Shown: positions 12,001-18,098 of the stretch, piece by piece
Position numbering within the stretch: the stretch's first letter is position 1
How the letters are laid out: every line of letters starts with the position of its first letter
Program-made: the position numbers and the translations under genes
DNA from: JABDBL01 sp963845445
Lineage (GTDB): Bacteria > Cyanobacteriota > Vampirovibrionia > Obscuribacterales > Obscuribacteraceae
Assembly: GCA_963845445.1 (NCBI GenBank)
Contig: CAWJSE010000002.1
Span: 2,480,001 to 2,544,000, forward strand
DNA length: 64,000 nt
Direction: 5' to 3'
Notes under the pieces: generated by a model
Told to the model about the DNA's origin: nothing
The model's database searches: none
The model's input: the letters and a program-made list of their open reading frames with translations, nothing else

Positions 12001-12577
12001 TTTTGGCAGCGACGAAATAGATAGGCTCTCCAAAGACGGCGTTATTCTTACCGCTGATAGTGGTAACAGCTATTTAGGTCTTGAGCAGGGCAATATCTTG
12101 CTCACCCCAGACAGAAATATCCTTGTCTCCGCTCAACAAGGTAATATCTCCATTGCCTCTGGCGCTACTGTATTTATTATAAAATCCGGTAATGATGTTG
12201 TTGTCTATGACCTCATTCAGACTAAACCAAAACAAGTGTCTATTGTAGTGAATAAACAAAGACTATCTATAGAACCAGGTCAAATGCTTGCCTTAACCAA
12301 TCAAAATGTTGAAAGCTTGCGCAATATGCCTACGAACTGTCAAGCAGTAACTTATCGCCGAGCGCAAACAGTAAATTTAACAGGGAATGTTAAAGCCTTT
12401 TCGGCAGAATTCTCAATCAATTCAGCTATGACTAACATTCAACCACTGAAGGAATTAACTTCTTCCAATTACAAAGAAGACAAAGTGACTTTAGAAAGAC
12501 TCTGGAAAAATGCCCAAATCTTGGGAGATTTTGCCCACCCTGTACCATCATTCCAAAACGCTGATATGAATAGATAA
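2..12577 (+). CDS. Giant beta-strand-repeat surface/adhesin-like protein (5' end outside window)
   Basis: The reading frame is open from base 2, so the start lies to the left of the window; 4,191 codons are visible. Composition is dominated by Gly, Ser, Thr, Asn, Ala and Val in short alternating strands of the type GNITLxA and GTITxTG, as in filamentous-haemagglutinin-like and other beta-helix adhesins. Two arrays of 115-residue repeats (separate entries) form the core. Between and after them are degenerate relatives of the repeat and Gly/Asn-rich stretches. Near the C-terminus a proline-rich linker (about 11739-11780) leads into a non-repetitive domain of roughly 250 residues with more charged residues. 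It contains an IASGATVFIIKSG segment that resembles FecR-like domains. No membrane anchor or LPXTG motif is visible at the C-terminus. Secretion and adhesion are inferred from composition only. An outer-membrane-like gene and a Skp-like chaperone gene follow on the same strand. Confidence 0.85.
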   Translation, partial: GPINIATTLTTNGAPLALVSGGDVVFQTGSSVSTTGGAITIIAGAASTISSGAISITGGTTSGGKIDLGNVSSFSSATSSGNTNGGNITLAAFAGSGGNSGSISSPASLTITSGGFGSGTNGNFLTLAGAPNTNAPYSQFVTMFFHNINTSGGTGGSGNITLATATPSVGSGLTITSGAISSGSVVGNGTPSSPGAIFLDSATTSGGNVAVISGYGITSGSGNAITTNGGSITLIAGAAFGTPTGSNVLNITGSSSTGGAIYAEGAESTFNLSSSTSSGNTNGGNITALAFGSSVGSILNSGGSSAPISAGGFGSGTNGNVILIAGGSGGSGGISAISDINTTGGTGGSGNITVASATPSIGSGISINNGTISAGTVSVGTAQTGQINIGTVEGPGSTIAVSASAMVGFSGAITDNGLGANNGGNVNITANTSSAFSINGYSQGTPSGTGGLISVNGGPTAGGGGGTISITNSGGGITLANLSQVSLAAGAGGGAGGNLTLNASGTLSIAKGTVSASASGSGNYNGGSISLTGSTLSITGSGTLSLTANAAGTGNGGSVTAIATGATGDITLGAVNGNIASIQAEGGSAVSASGNGGTIVLSAGRNLTVPSTSNIMNVAPQGTNGNGGTISLIAGASAAATLQVNQALSANGVGTGNAGTINITYNDITNPLVIGASGSNSYINGNISASAPGAGNGGTINITNSAAGALIATLTGTISTASTSGTNGSINFTSQSGQAVTVAGAGGLTGTINNNANAAAVTYTVGTGNVVLGNISNASGNIAVTDNASAGTISTTANITSAGTLTLTTASAGNITLNNSISGSSVALNAGGSGTITQTAGTVIGTISAAFTSGSGAIGSLNIVTPNWTANTTGNVTLIDSQATTGNGVSTGNNISFTDSAGGAGALTTSGTITANGTLALLSTGTNGGIVLGSNVSGTADTITASGSGTITQTSGLVTGSSSAAFTSGSGAIGSLNIATPSWTANTTGNVTLIDSQATTGNGVSTGNNISFTDSAGGAGALTTSGTITANGTLALLSTGTNGGIVLGGNVSGTVDTITASGSGSITQTGGTVTGSTSASFTSGSGAIGSLNIATPVWTANTTGNVTLVDGQATTGNGVSTGNNISFTDSAGGAGALTTSGTITANGTLALLSTGTNGGILLGGNVSGTADTITAAGSGTITQTAGTVTGSTSAAFTSGTGAIGSLNIATPNWTANTTGNVTLVDSQATTGNGVSTGNNISFTDSAGGAGALTTSGTITANGTLALLSTGTNGGIVLGGNVSGTADTMTASGSGSITQTSGLVTGSTSAAFTSGTGAIGSLNMATPNWTANTTGNVALVDISATTGNGVSAGANISFIDSANGAGVLTTSGSITATGTLTLQTIGSNGGIVLGGNVSGTADTITASGSGTITQTGGLVTGSTSANFTSGSGAIGSLNIATPNWTANTTGNVTLVDSTATTGNGISTGNNISFTDSAGGTGALTTSGTITANGTLALLSIGTNGSIVLGGNVSGTIDTITASGSGTITQTSGLVTGSTSASFTSGSGAIGSLNIATPNWTANTTGNVALVDISATTGNGVSTGANISFIDSANGAGVLTTSGSITATGTLNLQTIGSNGGIVLGGNVSGTADTVTASGSGTITQTGGVVTGSTSVAFTSGSGAIGSLNIATPNWTANTTGNVTLVDSQTTTGNGISTGNNISFTDSAGGTGALTTSSTITANGTLALLSTGTNGGIVLGGNVSGTVDTITASGSGAITQTAGTVTGSTAANFTSGSGAIGSLNIATPNWTANTTGNVTLVDSQVTTGNGVSTGNNISFTDSANGAGALTTSGTITATGALALLLTGTNGGIVLGGNVSGTADTITASGSGTITQTAGTVTGSTSVALSSGSGNIGSINTSTPSMTLNTTGSATVVNSGAGALSLASGGDAFSGLSVSTDNNLSTTTAVMSSGTVALTTTANNGNISLGGNVNGTTVNLTANGSGAIGQTGGSITSTNLNLSSGSGNITTLTGTTNNLTFNTTGNVTWVGSGGTALNIGNGSSTGDVVSISNNAGLTTSGSITASGTLGLSTSSGSNGAIALGANVSGTAVTISADGTGNISQSAGTATGTTSLALTSGSGTIGSLNIATPNVTFNTTGNVTLVDSTALTGNGVSTGSNVSLTDSAAGGITTSNNITASGALSLITSGSTLTIGSGTYTQALGGALTVQNTNTSSGTITLASNSVLVGMNGVTVEIGSPSLIAGSTPTNVLVTTTGSGAAYFGANGITASAPTNYVSANNVNVLVSTGSASSSAISLGGGVQINGGTPSIYSLDLTNASNVTLLSTYQQEGLIGGSLTVSGGIAVGGNAIFTTANSLANLTAENIPTNVTVQFNGFGNSNVVGVNITGSSTSSQAIINGTETFSGATAAVTTINSNQAGPVLSIGSTGALTSNASLSITTNGNIAIAGSVSGTAVAINATGSGTITGAGTVTGTTSLALGNTGSTGAINLSNVVTPNITFNTSGNVTLVNSQALTGNGVSTGNNISFTDSANGAGALTTSGSITAAGTLALLSTGTNGGIVLGGNVSGTTDTITASGSGTITQTGGVVTGSTSAAFTSGSGAIGSLNIATPVWTANTTGNVSLVDSTATTGNGISTGNNISFTDSANGAGALTTSGTITANGTLALLSTGTNGGIVLGGNVSGTADTITATGSGSITQTTGTVTGSTSANFTSSSGAIGSLNIVTPNWTANTTGNVTLVDSIATTGNGVSTGNNISFTDSAGGAGALTTSGTITANGTLALLSTGTNGGIVLGGNVSGTADTITATGSGSITQTTGTVTGSTSANFTSGTGAIGSLNIATPNWTANTTGNVTLVDSTATTGNGISTGNNISFTDSANGAGALTTSGSITANGTLALLATGTNSGIVLGGNVSGTADTITATDSGTITQTSGLVTGSTSASFTSGSGTIGSLNIATPNWTANTTGNVTLVDSQATTGNGVSTGNNISFTDSANGAGALTTSGSITANGTLALLTTGTNSGIVLGGNVSGTADTITATGSGSITQTAGTVTGSTSANFTSGTGAIGSLNIATANWTANTTGNVSLIDSTATTGNGISAGNNISFTDSANGAGALTTSSSITANGTLALLATGTNSGIVLGGNVSGTVDAITASGSGTITQTGGLVTGSTSAAFTSGSGAIGSLNIATPVWTANTTGNVSLVDSTATTGNGVSTGNNISFTDSAGGAGALTTSGTITATGTLALLSTGTNGGIVLGNNASGTADTITASGAGTITQTGGILTGSNSISLSSGSGNIGSISTATPSMTLNTTGNATVVNTGALSLASGGDTFSGLSVSNDNTITTTSALASSAAVALSTSSTSGNIAINGNLTAGTTVSLTGGSSSGTVSVASGDTVTGGTGVTAIAPAVTNNGAITATTGNVVVQSNGAGYSLNVALGNGSTMTATAGNVTFNNTNPGQITISGGSGNYGTISANNAIILNAGSNSVNVNVNQLIGCVEPTASSVSIQTQTGNLTFCNGIDTSGSGSGAVNIIANGGSINIGNAVNTSSNTGSGGNITLIANGGTVNTGSNSIISSGSGSGNNAGTITITGANGVNANDISAIGNSGASGGIINVTANNGNISIANVATNSTASNGGTVSLAASNGTVTTSNITTSGSDSGNIAGSISVTAGNGITFANINANGSNGASGGSASLTSTGQDITGNYISATGNGVGGNGGNVTTTSSTLVLNNVDSSGDSVNTQSTAGNGGTVTITTTSPLAFIIGNGASSGNGTAGNINANGVNGGFITFTNYGNNMNSNQIVNGSITANGTTGNGGNILFQSAQPAGSAPLTVTFNTGSLVQATNTGDVSGLIGFNGGVGQTVNMNGSGTIHAGNAVRIGALDPTTLALLNVSAGTVNISGGLTIGNVIQTNGFIPPPPTPPTPEPVTPSGPAITISFSSSGQSGFSGILPSLTATDQTQIFGYSNLNLDLDEFSNEQDDDSQLANDDQINPRLIAGTTLSAFHFGSDEIDRLSKDGVILTADSGNSYLGLEQGNILLTPDRNILVSAQQGNISIASGATVFIIKSGNDVVVYDLIQTKPKQVSIVVNKQRLSIEPGQMLALTNQNVESLRNMPTNCQAVTYRRAQTVNLTGNVKAFSAEFSINSAMTNIQPLKELTSSNYKEDKVTLERLWKNAQILGDFAHPVPSFQNADMNR
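2576..5680 (+). repeat. Nine tandem 345-bp coding repeats (array A)
   Basis: Nine consecutive units of exactly 345 bp (115 codons) begin at 2576, 2921, 3266, 3611, 3956, 4301, 4646, 4991 and 5336, each at a GSLN motif followed by TPxWTANTTGNV. The register is never lost, so no indels have accumulated between copies. Bases 2612-2784 and 2957-3129 are identical over 173 bp, indicating recent duplication or gene conversion. Units 5 and 7 share a variant (VDISATTGNGVS, SFIDSANGAGV) and units 6 and 8 share GGTGALTTS. This points to duplication of a 690-bp dimer. Confidence 0.92.
7460..9874 (+). repeat. Seven tandem 345-bp coding repeats (array B)
   Basis: A second array has the same 115-codon unit and phase. 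A divergent first unit begins at 7460 (TPNITFNTSGNV in place of TPxWTANTTGNV). Six canonical units follow at 7805, 8150, 8495, 8840, 9185 and 9530. Units starting at 7805 and 8150 are nearly identical over their second halves (about 150 bp around 7937-8086 and 8282-8431). About 1.8 kb of diverged repeat-like sequence separates arrays A and B. Both arrays end in the same kind of diverged unit (SGSGNIGSI, TPSMTLNTTG), suggesting block duplication. Confidence 0.9.
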
Positions 12578-12817
12578 ATTAGTGTTTGGCCGTCTGCCAC
12601 TTTTCTTAGATCCAGGACAACCGCTGAACTAATTAGAAGATTGGTTTACGGTAGCCTAGGAAGCACAGAATGGTATGAAACAAAAAGTAAATACAAAAGC
12701 TTAAACTGACCTGCCTATAATAATGCTGATCGTTATCAAGCTTTATAGCTTAAAATGCTATCATAGTCTGCAAAAATATTCGCTATTCGCTAATACGTTA
12801 ATTAGAAATCAGGCAAA

Positions 12818-14011
12818 ATGAGACAACAGATCCAATTGAGAAATGCTTTTTGCTCAATTACTTTCTTAGTTATTATTTTTTCTTTTATTGCAGTACCTAG
12901 TTCTCAAGCAGACTCATCCAGCTTATCTCCAATTGAATTGCCAAGTTTAACCCCGGTAGATATGACACCGGTCAATATCAATCGTGAACAACAATTGCTC
13001 AGGCCAGGATACACTTATTATCTGTTTCAGAATTTACCGAACCGCCTCTGGTTCAATGTGTCAGCGGAAACATCTCAGCGTTATGAATCCAATGTCTTCT
13101 ATTCGCGCACGCGTTACATATCAGATTACGTTTACCGTATATTGCCAAATGTCAGCTTAGGCTATGAGACTTTTAAAAAAGTTAGTATTTATTGCAATTA
13201 TTTTGTCATTAAAGACGTGTTTGTCGGACATCATCAGTTAACCTTTCCGACTACTCAATCATTGGCTGGAGGCTTAAGACGTGATTTTACTATCAGCCCT
13301 TTAACAAATCTCCAACTAGATTTCCAAGCTCGCGAATTATGGCAAACAACTCACCTACAGCAAGCTGACTTAATTCCAGGCATGACTCTTACTCGCTTCG
13401 TAACCCCTCGTCTTATTGTTTACGCCAACTTACTATTACAATTGCGCGGTGCCAATTACTTTGTCGCACCTACACGCGAAATAGATCCTTTTTACACACT
13501 TGGTGGTCTATATACAAAAGGCTCATGGATGTTTACAGCAGTTGGCACACTAGTAACAAACTTTCGCCATCCACCTTTCAACGATGCAATTCCTAACCAG
13601 AGCAATAACTCAATTATTTGTGATTTTGAAGTATCACATCCGGTACCAAAATTGCCTAATTTGGTTGGCTTTGTTCGCGCTGAACCAATTTTCAACTGGA
13701 ATGGTAATGGCGTTCAAGGCATAAGCGGTATGGACTTTCGTTTATTTAGCGGAGTAAGAATGACTCTCTCTAAACCGACTTACAATGCTTCAATTAATAA
13801 CTTAAAACAGCAGTTAAAAGACCTGAACGTCAATCAAATAGACCCGTCTTCGGGTATGTTAGAACCGCCTGCTCGTTCCGAGCCTCATTCAAAACTTACT
13901 CCTGCTGAAACTCATTTAGAACCTGCTACTGAAATTGAATTAGATTCTGCTACAAAAACAAATTCAGGACCTTCTGGCAAATCTAAAGATGAATCATCAC
14001 AAAACAATTGA
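12818..14011 (+). CDS. Predicted outer-membrane / surface protein, function unknown
   Basis: This 397-aa protein has a Sec signal peptide (hydrophobic residues about 10-31, ending SSQADS). I do not recognise a family. The mature part is rich in aromatic residues and alternates short amphipathic strands with polar turns (FNVSAETSQRYESNVFYS, LIVYANLLLQLRG, SWMFTAVGTLVTNF), which looks like a beta-barrel. The last 80 residues are a hydrophilic, Ser/Glu/Thr/Pro-rich tail. It begins 240 bp after the giant adhesin-like gene and on the same strand, so a role in exporting or anchoring that protein is possible but is inference. A perfect TATAAT lies at 12716-12721 without a convincing -35 box. The start is supported by an AGG seven bases upstream of the ATG. 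Confidence 0.8.
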   Translation: MRQQIQLRNAFCSITFLVIIFSFIAVPSSQADSSSLSPIELPSLTPVDMTPVNINREQQLLRPGYTYYLFQNLPNRLWFNVSAETSQRYESNVFYSRTRYISDYVYRILPNVSLGYETFKKVSIYCNYFVIKDVFVGHHQLTFPTTQSLAGGLRRDFTISPLTNLQLDFQARELWQTTHLQQADLIPGMTLTRFVTPRLIVYANLLLQLRGANYFVAPTREIDPFYTLGGLYTKGSWMFTAVGTLVTNFRHPPFNDAIPNQSNNSIICDFEVSHPVPKLPNLVGFVRAEPIFNWNGNGVQGISGMDFRLFSGVRMTLSKPTYNASINNLKQQLKDLNVNQIDPSSGMLEPPARSEPHSKLTPAETHLEPATEIELDSATKTNSGPSGKSKDESSQNN

Positions 14012-14130
14012 ACTATTTTCGACTTTGGTTAGTGAGGTTTTAATGACAACTTTTTAGTGGTACGTTATTGTATATAAATTATTATACTCATTCATAATAT
14101 TATCGGACACTAGCTTAGAGGTTATTTTTC

Positions 14131-14652
14131 ATGAAAAAACTGCTCACTTATTCACTCAGTTTACTAGCGATACCATTAATCACAATGGTGCCTGCTCTAG
14201 CTCAAAGATCAGCTTCCTCTGTATCTGTGAAAATTGGTTATTTCAATGAACCGCTAGTCAAAGCATCTTTTCCTGCAGCTGCTGGTTCAGAAACTTTAAA
14301 AGCCACTGCAGAAAGCCAATTGCGAAAAGATTTGGACGACGCGAACAAACAAATTCAGCAAATGAAAGATCAAAAGAAGTCAGCTGATGAAGTACAAAAA
14401 GCAATAGATAACGCACAAATTTCAATTAGAGCCAAACAGCAAGCATTGGCTGAGTTGGTGCAAAGTCAAAATGCAGTGGTCAGAGATTCTATAATGCAAG
14501 CCGTTAATGCAGTTGGTCGTGAAAAAGGCTTAGATCTTGTAGTCAGTGGTGAAGGTTTATTTATGGGTGGTAAAACAGTTATAGATAATGGCACTGATAT
14601 CACAAATGACGTTGTGAAAAAACTAACACCTCAGGCAGTCAGTCAAAAATAA
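14131..14652 (+). CDS. OmpH/Skp-family periplasmic chaperone
   Basis: This 173-aa protein has a signal peptide (residues 1-25, cleavage after ALAQ). A long Lys/Gln/Ala-rich coiled coil follows (about 55-125), then the family's closing motif with GLDLVV near 130 and DITNDVVKKL near 155. Skp/OmpH proteins hold unfolded outer-membrane proteins in the periplasm on the way to the BAM complex. Length and architecture are normal for the family. GAGG at 14118-14121 is a good ribosome site for the ATG. It follows the predicted outer-membrane protein gene by about 120 bp, so it may serve the export of the neighbouring surface proteins. Confidence 0.85.
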   Translation: MKKLLTYSLSLLAIPLITMVPALAQRSASSVSVKIGYFNEPLVKASFPAAAGSETLKATAESQLRKDLDDANKQIQQMKDQKKSADEVQKAIDNAQISIRAKQQALAELVQSQNAVVRDSIMQAVNAVGREKGLDLVVSGEGLFMGGKTVIDNGTDITNDVVKKLTPQAVSQK

Positions 14653-14685
14653 CTGTCAGTCAGTTTTTTGCATTATATTGATCAG

Positions 14686-15594
14686 TTAAGAGCAGGCGTC
14701 CTTTTCACAGGACGCCTGCTCTATTTGAATAGTGGTGTGATTTAAATTGAATTTGTCATGTAACACTTGGGTAACCATATCTAATACCTTGTGTTGATCA
14801 GCTTCTTTGTTCACCAAAATGTGAGCAGACATCGCATCTAGTCCTGATGTAATTGTCCAAACATGCATATCATGAATGCCAATTACATCAGGTACCCTAA
14901 GCACCGAGTTTTTCAATGATTCTACGTCAACATGCCCCGGCGTTCCCTCCATTAGAATATTTGTGCATTCGCTAAGTAGATTCCAAGTGCGCCATAAAAT
15001 AAAAACACCTATAAACAGACCCGCAAAAGCATCAGCCTGATACCAGCGAAAGAAAAAAATAATCAAACTGGAAAAAATCACCCCTATAGACGCTCCAGCA
15101 TCGGCAAGCAATTCTAAGGAAGCTGCTCTAATATTTATTGATTTATCTGCTTCGCCTTTGCCTCCACCATTCAAAACTCGCAAGGAAATTAAATTGACAA
15201 TCAAACCTAAAACAGCTACTGAAAACACCAGTAGCGGCTCTATTTCTGGCGGATTGTTTAAGCGCTGCCAAGCACTGCTAATAATAAAAATCGAAACAGC
15301 CACAAGTAAAAATGCATTGATAAAACCAGCTAAGATCTCACTGCGATAATATCCGTAGGTTTTGCCAGCCGTGGGCGGTTTGCCTGCAAACCAAATTGCT
15401 ATCAAACCAAGAGTAAGAGCACCGACATCAGTTAACAGATGCCCAGCATCAGCAAACAGCGCTATGCTTCTACTAAAGATAGCAGCAACGAATTCCAAAA
15501 CCATAAATGTTAGAGTAATAGCTAAAACTCGCATCATGCGCTCTCGCTCACCTTTGCGCCTGCTAGCCAAACTATTATTCTGTTCGAAAATCAT
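14686..15594 (-). CDS. Cation diffusion facilitator (CzcD/ZitB-like) metal exporter
   Basis: This 302-aa inner-membrane antiporter of the CDF family probably exports Zn2+ or a similar divalent cation in exchange for protons. Six hydrophobic segments lie between residues 22 and 200, followed by a cytoplasmic domain (GHVDVESLK, GIHDMHVWTI). The metal-site motif of helix 2 is present as H52-LLT-D56. In helix 5 the usual HxxxD appears as E161-LLA-D165, a variant also known in other bacterial CDF proteins. The C-terminus ends SCEKDACS, a Cys pair encoded within a perfect hairpin (14690-14721). The ATG start at 15594 has only a weak ribosome site. Confidence 0.9.
   Translation of the reverse strand: MIFEQNNSLASRRKGERERMMRVLAITLTFMVLEFVAAIFSRSIALFADAGHLLTDVGALTLGLIAIWFAGKPPTAGKTYGYYRSEILAGFINAFLLVAVSIFIISSAWQRLNNPPEIEPLLVFSVAVLGLIVNLISLRVLNGGGKGEADKSINIRAASLELLADAGASIGVIFSSLIIFFFRWYQADAFAGLFIGVFILWRTWNLLSECTNILMEGTPGHVDVESLKNSVLRVPDVIGIHDMHVWTITSGLDAMSAHILVNKEADQHKVLDMVTQVLHDKFNLNHTTIQIEQASCEKDACS
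14690..14721. terminator. Perfect 12-bp inverted repeat at a convergent gene junction
   Basis: Arms 14690-14701 and 14710-14721 are perfect complements (gagcaggcgtcc / ggacgcctgctc) around an 8-base loop. The hairpin lies 37 bases after the Skp-like stop codon and inside the last codons of the convergent CDF gene. No strong T tract follows on either strand, so factor-independent termination is plausible but not certain. Confidence 0.55.
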
Positions 15595-15633
15595 ATCGGC
15601 CTATTACAAATTTTATTCTTTGGTATTTTAATA

Positions 15634-16794
15634 CTACTGTCCATTAGCAGAATATAGATGCACTATCGTGTTTATGTCCCGATTAGAAAGTTTAGTCCAT
15701 GTATCCTTTAAAGAAGCAGAAATATACATGACGTCTTGAGAATTACTAGAATGACCAGTCAGACCAATAATATGTCCTACTTCATGAAGCGCAGTTGCTC
15801 TCGCTTGATTATCACTAATTGCACTGGCATCGTTAGCGGATACGGTTAATATTTCAATCTCCCCTTTATCGAGCATGCCGTTTTTTGCATAGACCTTTGA
15901 ATTTGCTGCCTCGCTGCTATTCTTAAACTTCGATTTATCTTTGCTCCAACTACAAACAATATCCGCTTTGCGAGGAACATCAATAAAGCTAAATTGAAGA
16001 AGCCCCCCACTTGCGCTTGCCCATTCTTTAAAAGCATCTTTTAAAATAGAAATATATCTTACGTTTGCTCCGTTACTGGGTTTCTCCCGCTCAATATAGA
16101 TTTTCACCGGCAAACGATTCTTTGGCCAAATCCAAACGCCTCGACGTGAAATTTCTGCATAATAATCACCATCATCTCGTTTTTTTACGGAATTTTGATC
16201 CTGGACATCGCCTTTATTTAAATCACCATTCTCGCTGTGATTTGAAGTCTGGCTGCCATTCATACTGCCAGCCGCAATACTCGCTTGGTTAAAAGCCGAA
16301 GCCGGAACTTCCAGACTTGCCATCAAAGAGCGTATTTTATTTATGTCTCTGTCCTGAGGGAAACGAGCAATAAAGTCCGCATAGGTTGATTTGGCTTGCT
16401 CTGTATTTCCGGAAGCTTGATAGACTGCTGCTAAGTTTAGCAAACTAGCTGAGCTGCTAGGATCAAGCCTAAGCGCCGTAGAAAATTCGTTTATGGCTGC
16501 TTCATTATCCCCTAGCTTAGCAAGTACGATACCTAATTGATGATGAGCTTGTGGTAAATCAGGAGCAATTGCACAAGCATTTTCCAATTTTTCCTTAGCC
16601 CGTTGATTTTGATTATTATGCAAGCACTGAGTACCATCGATCAGGAGTTGTCTGGCTGACAATAACTTCTGATCATTGGTCATTATTTGCGAGTCGTTCT
16701 GGCAAAAAGCTCTGTCAGGCAGTGTTAAAAACATGAGCACGTAAAAGAAAAGAACAAATAGCCAAATACACAAATGTATGGTCCTGTCAGCCAT
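15634..16794 (-). CDS. TPR-containing secreted matrixin-like zinc metalloprotease
   Basis: The predicted exported protein is 386 aa with this start. Residues 1-32 form a signal peptide (long hydrophobic core, ending AFCQ). Two or three tetratricopeptide repeats follow (about 55-140; NNQNQRAKEKLENACAIAP, EAINEFSTALRLDP). After a polar linker comes a matrixin-type metalloprotease domain with the zinc motif HEVGHIIGLTGHS (from residue 337) and a DVMY Met-turn. The frame extends upstream to a TTG at 16857 that would overlap pgk. I prefer the ATG at 16794 because it places the signal peptide at the N-terminus and removes the overlap. The substrate is unknown; TPRs joined to a secreted protease suggest partner binding. 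It follows pgk closely and may be co-transcribed. Confidence 0.85.
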   Translation of the reverse strand: MADRTIHLCIWLFVLFFYVLMFLTLPDRAFCQNDSQIMTNDQKLLSARQLLIDGTQCLHNNQNQRAKEKLENACAIAPDLPQAHHQLGIVLAKLGDNEAAINEFSTALRLDPSSSASLLNLAAVYQASGNTEQAKSTYADFIARFPQDRDINKIRSLMASLEVPASAFNQASIAAGSMNGSQTSNHSENGDLNKGDVQDQNSVKKRDDGDYYAEISRRGVWIWPKNRLPVKIYIEREKPSNGANVRYISILKDAFKEWASASGGLLQFSFIDVPRKADIVCSWSKDKSKFKNSSEAANSKVYAKNGMLDKGEIEILTVSANDASAISDNQARATALHEVGHIIGLTGHSSNSQDVMYISASLKDTWTKLSNRDINTIVHLYSANGQ

Positions 16795-16814
16795 TTTTTT
16801 ATCAAACAAAATTC

Positions 16815-18056
16815 CTAGGCTGAACAAGTAGTTGCTGTCTCCATTTCGTCTAGACAAGTTATTCCAGGCAACGGCTTTCCTTCAAGCAATTCCAAACTAG
16901 CACCTCCGCCAGTACTAACATGCGTCAATTGCTTTTCATCTATGCCTTTAACACCAAGGGCAGCGACAGAATCACCACCACCTACAATGACCTTACAGCC
17001 GCGTTTATACAAAGAAACAAGTTCATCAATCAGAGTGAAAGTTCCTTTCTCAAAACCAGCCATTTCAAAAACACCCATCGGACCATTCCACAAAATAGTT
17101 TCGCAAGTTTCCAGCGCCGCCTTTATAACATTGCTTGTAGCAGGTCCAATATCCAAACCGATAGCATCTTCTGGTATTTTATCCACAGTAGTAATCCAAT
17201 TTTTGGCATTTGCTTTCATTTCCATCGCACAAATTACATCTACAGGAAGAATAAGCTCAACCTCTAACTCTTTTGCCTTTCGCTCCATGTCTAGGCAATA
17301 CTGTAATTGATCATTTTCCACTAAAGATTTTCCAACGTTCAAATCTCTAGCTTTCAAAAAGGTAAATGCCATAGCACCACCGATAACAATGGTATTAGCT
17401 TTAGTTAAAAGACGATCCAGCACACTGATCTTAGAAGACACCTTAGCTCCACCTATAATAGTCGCAAACGGTCGCCCAGGATTATCGAGTGTTTCACCAA
17501 GCATTTTTATTTCTCTCTCCAGAAGAAATCCAGCCAGTGCGGGTCGCAAATAATGCGTAACACCTTCAGTACTAGCATGCGCACGGTGCGCCGTACCAAA
17601 AGCATCGTTTACATACATATCACCTAGTGCTGCCAGCTTCTTCGCAAATTCCAAATCGTTTTTTTCTTCTTCCGGATAGAATCTGACGTTCTCTAACACG
17701 CATATATCTCCAGCCTTTAGCTGCCCAATTGCCTTAGTAGCTTCTTCACCAATACAGTCTTCGGCAAACAATACCTTAGCTGGAGATGTTTCGACTGTTA
17801 GTAACTGTCTTAGCCTGTCAGCCACAGGTTTGAGAGTATATTTTGGGGTTTTTCCCTTTGGACGTCCAAGATGTGACATCAAAACTATTTTTGCTCCGGC
17901 AGCCTGCAAATATTGAATCGACGGTAAAGCAGCTTGAATGCGAGTATCATCTGTAATGGCACCATTTTCATCTTGCGGTACATTAAAGTCTACACGCATC
18001 AAAACGCGCTTGTTTGCGAAAGATTGTTTGTCAACTTGCGCTATAGTCTTCTTCAC
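16815..18056 (-). CDS. pgk: Phosphoglycerate kinase
   Basis: This 413-aa cytoplasmic glycolytic enzyme transfers phosphate between 1,3-bisphosphoglycerate and ADP. All family signatures are present: RVDFNVP near the N-terminus, LMSHLGRPKG, the GGAKVSSKI hinge, NGPMGVFE, GGGDSVAAL and STGGGASLE near the C-terminus. The start is the GTG at 18056, not the TTG five codons upstream. The upstream TTG overlaps a strong Shine-Dalgarno (GGAGAGG) that lies six bases before GTG-AAG-AAG. The gene is full length without frame disruption. The protease gene begins about 20 bases after its stop. gap lies 12 kb away on the same strand rather than adjacent. Confidence 0.97.
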   Translation of the reverse strand: MKKTIAQVDKQSFANKRVLMRVDFNVPQDENGAITDDTRIQAALPSIQYLQAAGAKIVLMSHLGRPKGKTPKYTLKPVADRLRQLLTVETSPAKVLFAEDCIGEEATKAIGQLKAGDICVLENVRFYPEEEKNDLEFAKKLAALGDMYVNDAFGTAHRAHASTEGVTHYLRPALAGFLLEREIKMLGETLDNPGRPFATIIGGAKVSSKISVLDRLLTKANTIVIGGAMAFTFLKARDLNVGKSLVENDQLQYCLDMERKAKELEVELILPVDVICAMEMKANAKNWITTVDKIPEDAIGLDIGPATSNVIKAALETCETILWNGPMGVFEMAGFEKGTFTLIDELVSLYKRGCKVIVGGGDSVAALGVKGIDEKQLTHVSTGGGASLELLEGKPLPGITCLDEMETATTCSA

Positions 18057-18098
18057 AATTATCCTCTCCAATATATCTACTTATTGTATTTTACTATA

